Shown piece by piece: positions 5,445 to 6,695 of a DNA stretch of 6,695 nucleotides. Both the position numbers and the translations under genes were made by a program. This DNA comes from Chloroflexota bacterium (GTDB taxonomy: Bacteria; Chloroflexota; Anaerolineae; Anaerolineales; UBA11858). Under the pieces are notes generated by a model. That model did not search any database and had not been told where the DNA came from. It saw only the letters and a list, made by a program, of their open reading frames with translations. Every line of letters begins with the position of its first letter. Within the stretch, counting starts at the first letter, position 1. The stretch is taken from the NCBI GenBank assembly GCA_003513015.1, contig DOTA01000058.1, positions 8,114 through 14,808 on the forward strand. Direction: 5' to 3'.

Positions 5445-6383
5445 ATGCTCAAAAAATCCCTATTTGCCCTGATCGTTTTAGCGCTGCTCATCACGGCTTG
5501 CGGCGGATCGCAAATGAACGCACCCGAAGCCATGCCTGCGGAGGATATGTCCTTCGCCGAATCCGAAGCCGGAAGCGCGGCTCCCGAATACGTCACCAGT
5601 GAAAATACCAACACCGCTGGCATCAATGTGGAGGCCGTCCCCGTAGAGCGTCTGGTTATCAAAAACGCCGAGTTGGCTATCATCGCCACGAACCCCACCC
5701 AAAACCTGGATGAAATAGGGCAAATGGCCGATAGCATGGGCGGGTTCGTGGTCAGTTCCAATTTGTATCAGCGCACCCTCAACAGCGGCGCTAAAGTACC
5801 CCAGGCCAGCATCACCGTGCGCGTCCCCGTGGAACGTTTGGATGAAGCCCTGGAACAGATCAAAGCTGGGGCGGTCGAAGTTGAAAACGAAAACACCTCC
5901 GGGCAAGATGTCACCCAAGAATACACCGATCTGCAATCGCAATTGCGTAACCTGGAAGCCGCCGAAGCCCAATTGATGCAAATCATGGAAGGCGCTACCA
6001 AAACCGAAGATGTGCTGGCGATCTACAATGAACTGGTTTACAAGCGCGAGCAAATTGAAGTCATCAAAGGGCGCATCCAATATTACGAACAAGCCGCGGC
6101 CCTCTCCAAAATTGATGTCACCATCACCGCCGATGAAGCCGATCAGCCCCTCCAGGTGGGTGGCTGGCAACCTTCGGGCATCGCCAAAGACGCCATCGAA
6201 GCCCTGATCTCCGCCTTGCAATTCCTGGCAGGCGCGGGCATCTGGTTTGTGCTATGCATCCTACCGGTCGGGTTGCTCATCGGCCTGCCGCTCTATTTTG
6301 TGGGACGCTACACAATGCGAGCGCGCAAACGCCGCAAGGCTGCCCAGCAAGCCGAAAAAGTTTTACCCGTTGAAAACGAATAA
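5445..6383 (+). CDS. DUF4349 domain lipoprotein with C-terminal membrane anchor
   Basis: A 312-residue protein exported through a lipoprotein signal: KK then a hydrophobic stretch and the lipobox I16-T-A-C19, followed by GG. A low-complexity acidic and Ala/Ser-rich linker follows (about 22-65). The DUF4349 domain (about 68-235) begins with VERLVIKNAEL, continues through SITVRVPVERLDEAL and ENTSGQDVTQEYTDL, and contains a helical, probably coiled-coil stretch (about 155-215). After it comes one hydrophobic span (about 260-287) and a basic tail RARKRRK, which by the positive-inside rule is cytoplasmic. Both ends are therefore tied to the same cytoplasmic membrane with the domain outside. The function of DUF4349 is not established; an envelope or signalling role is a guess. 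The start is supported by AGAGGAG 7 nt before ATG 5445. It is closed by the terminator at 6392. Confidence 0.88.
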   Translation: MLKKSLFALIVLALLITACGGSQMNAPEAMPAEDMSFAESEAGSAAPEYVTSENTNTAGINVEAVPVERLVIKNAELAIIATNPTQNLDEIGQMADSMGGFVVSSNLYQRTLNSGAKVPQASITVRVPVERLDEALEQIKAGAVEVENENTSGQDVTQEYTDLQSQLRNLEAAEAQLMQIMEGATKTEDVLAIYNELVYKREQIEVIKGRIQYYEQAAALSKIDVTITADEADQPLQVGGWQPSGIAKDAIEALISALQFLAGAGIWFVLCILPVGLLIGLPLYFVGRYTMRARKRRKAAQQAEKVLPVENE

Positions 6384-6391
6384 ATTTGACG

Positions 6392-6425
6392 GAACCGGCT
6401 CATTTTCTGAGCCGGTTCTTGATTT
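6392..6425 (+). terminator. Rho-independent terminator after the DUF4349 gene
   Basis: A perfect 11-bp GC-rich stem, GAACCGGCTCA (6392-6402) with TGAGCCGGTTC (6408-6418), loop TTTTC, followed by TTGATTT. It begins 9 nt after the stop codon and separates this transcript from rsmG. Confidence 0.9.
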
Positions 6426-6541
6426 AACGAGAACACCCCTGAACCCGGGAAAGAGCTTACCGCCGGAAATTGGGAATGTTTCCGTTTCTCAAAAAATCAT
6501 CACAACCCCAGCTTGATTCCAATAATTTCTGTCTCCCCAGG

Positions 6542-6547
6542 TATAAT
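6542..6547 (+). promoter_or_regulatory. -10 box of rsmG
   Basis: A perfect TATAAT, preceded by GG as at the transporter gene, ends 8 nt before ATG 6556. No SD is present between it and the ATG (CAAATCCT). No consensus -35 at 16-18 bp; the nearest candidate, TTGATT at 6513, has a 23-nt spacer. Predicted transcription start is at or next to the ATG. Confidence 0.6.
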
Positions 6548-6555
6548 CAAATCCT

Positions 6556-6695
6556 ATGGAACAACTCGCCCAAGAATTTTTCATGCTTACCGGCACGCAG
6601 TTGAGCACCCGCCAAATCAGCGCCTTGCAGCTTTACGGCCACGAACTGGCCGAATGGAATGAAATCCACAACCTGACGGCCATCCGCGAGCCGGA
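6556..6695 (+). CDS. rsmG: 16S rRNA (guanine527-N7)-methyltransferase RsmG, 3'-truncated
   Basis: The first 46 codons are visible; the rest lies off the right edge. The pattern of an N-terminal helix, then LQLYGHELAEWNEIHNLTAI and REP, matches the conserved YxxLLxxWNxxxNLTAIR start of RsmG (GidB), which methylates N7 of G527 in 16S rRNA using S-adenosylmethionine. The SAM-binding Rossmann motif would be downstream and cannot be checked. It is separated from the DUF4349 gene by a terminator and about 130 nt of non-coding DNA, and has its own -10 box. The start has no SD and looks leaderless. It often sits near parA/parB or mnmG in other bacteria; that context is not visible here. Confidence 0.85.
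   Translation, partial: MEQLAQEFFMLTGTQLSTRQISALQLYGHELAEWNEIHNLTAIREP

Noticed and set aside
6464..6484. Inverted repeat CGGAAA/TTTCCG before rsmG
   Set aside because: Only 6 bp with a 9-nt loop and no T run; such short repeats are expected by chance.

Overview
The window reads as ordinary chromosomal DNA of moderate GC content from an environmental bacterium. My best guess is Chloroflexota, probably Anaerolineae-like. This rests on the particular GlpX branch, the SulP-STAS-rhodanese fusion, a lipid-anchored DUF4349 protein, and genes whose ATG sits only 6-8 nt after a TATAAT-like box. It is inference from protein style and would need a homology search to confirm.

Left to right there are six protein genes, two of them cut by the window edges. 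(1) A Gfo/Idh/MocA-type oxidoreductase on + has lost its N-terminal Rossmann domain off the left edge (3-1031). (2) A long, nearly perfect hairpin (1041-1085) separates it from a convergent two-gene minus-strand operon. In that operon, a sulfate-permease-type transporter fused to STAS and rhodanese domains (2069-4219) is followed 11 nt later by a class II fructose-1,6-bisphosphatase (1089-2057). (3) A 412-nt divergent intergenic region (4220-4631) carries promoters in both directions, a 49-nt inverted repeat, two copies of an 18-bp direct repeat exactly 150 nt apart, and between them two REP-like hairpins in inverted orientation. (4) A cytoplasmic metallophosphoesterase (4632-5360) and a DUF4349 lipoprotein (5445-6383) follow on +, closed by a clear rho-independent terminator (6392-6425). 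(5) A new promoter at 6542 drives the first 46 codons of rsmG (6556 to the right edge).

How the genes relate: the SulP-rhodanese protein suggests anion (possibly sulfate or bicarbonate) uptake coupled to sulfur handling, and it is translated from the same mRNA as a gluconeogenic phosphatase. The other genes look like independent housekeeping functions. I do not see a defence system, CRISPR array, prophage or transposase. The most interesting material is the repeat-rich intergenic region, the leaderless-looking gene starts, the altered metal-site segment of the GlpX protein, and two cysteine clusters (in the oxidoreductase and in the SulP-rhodanese linker).
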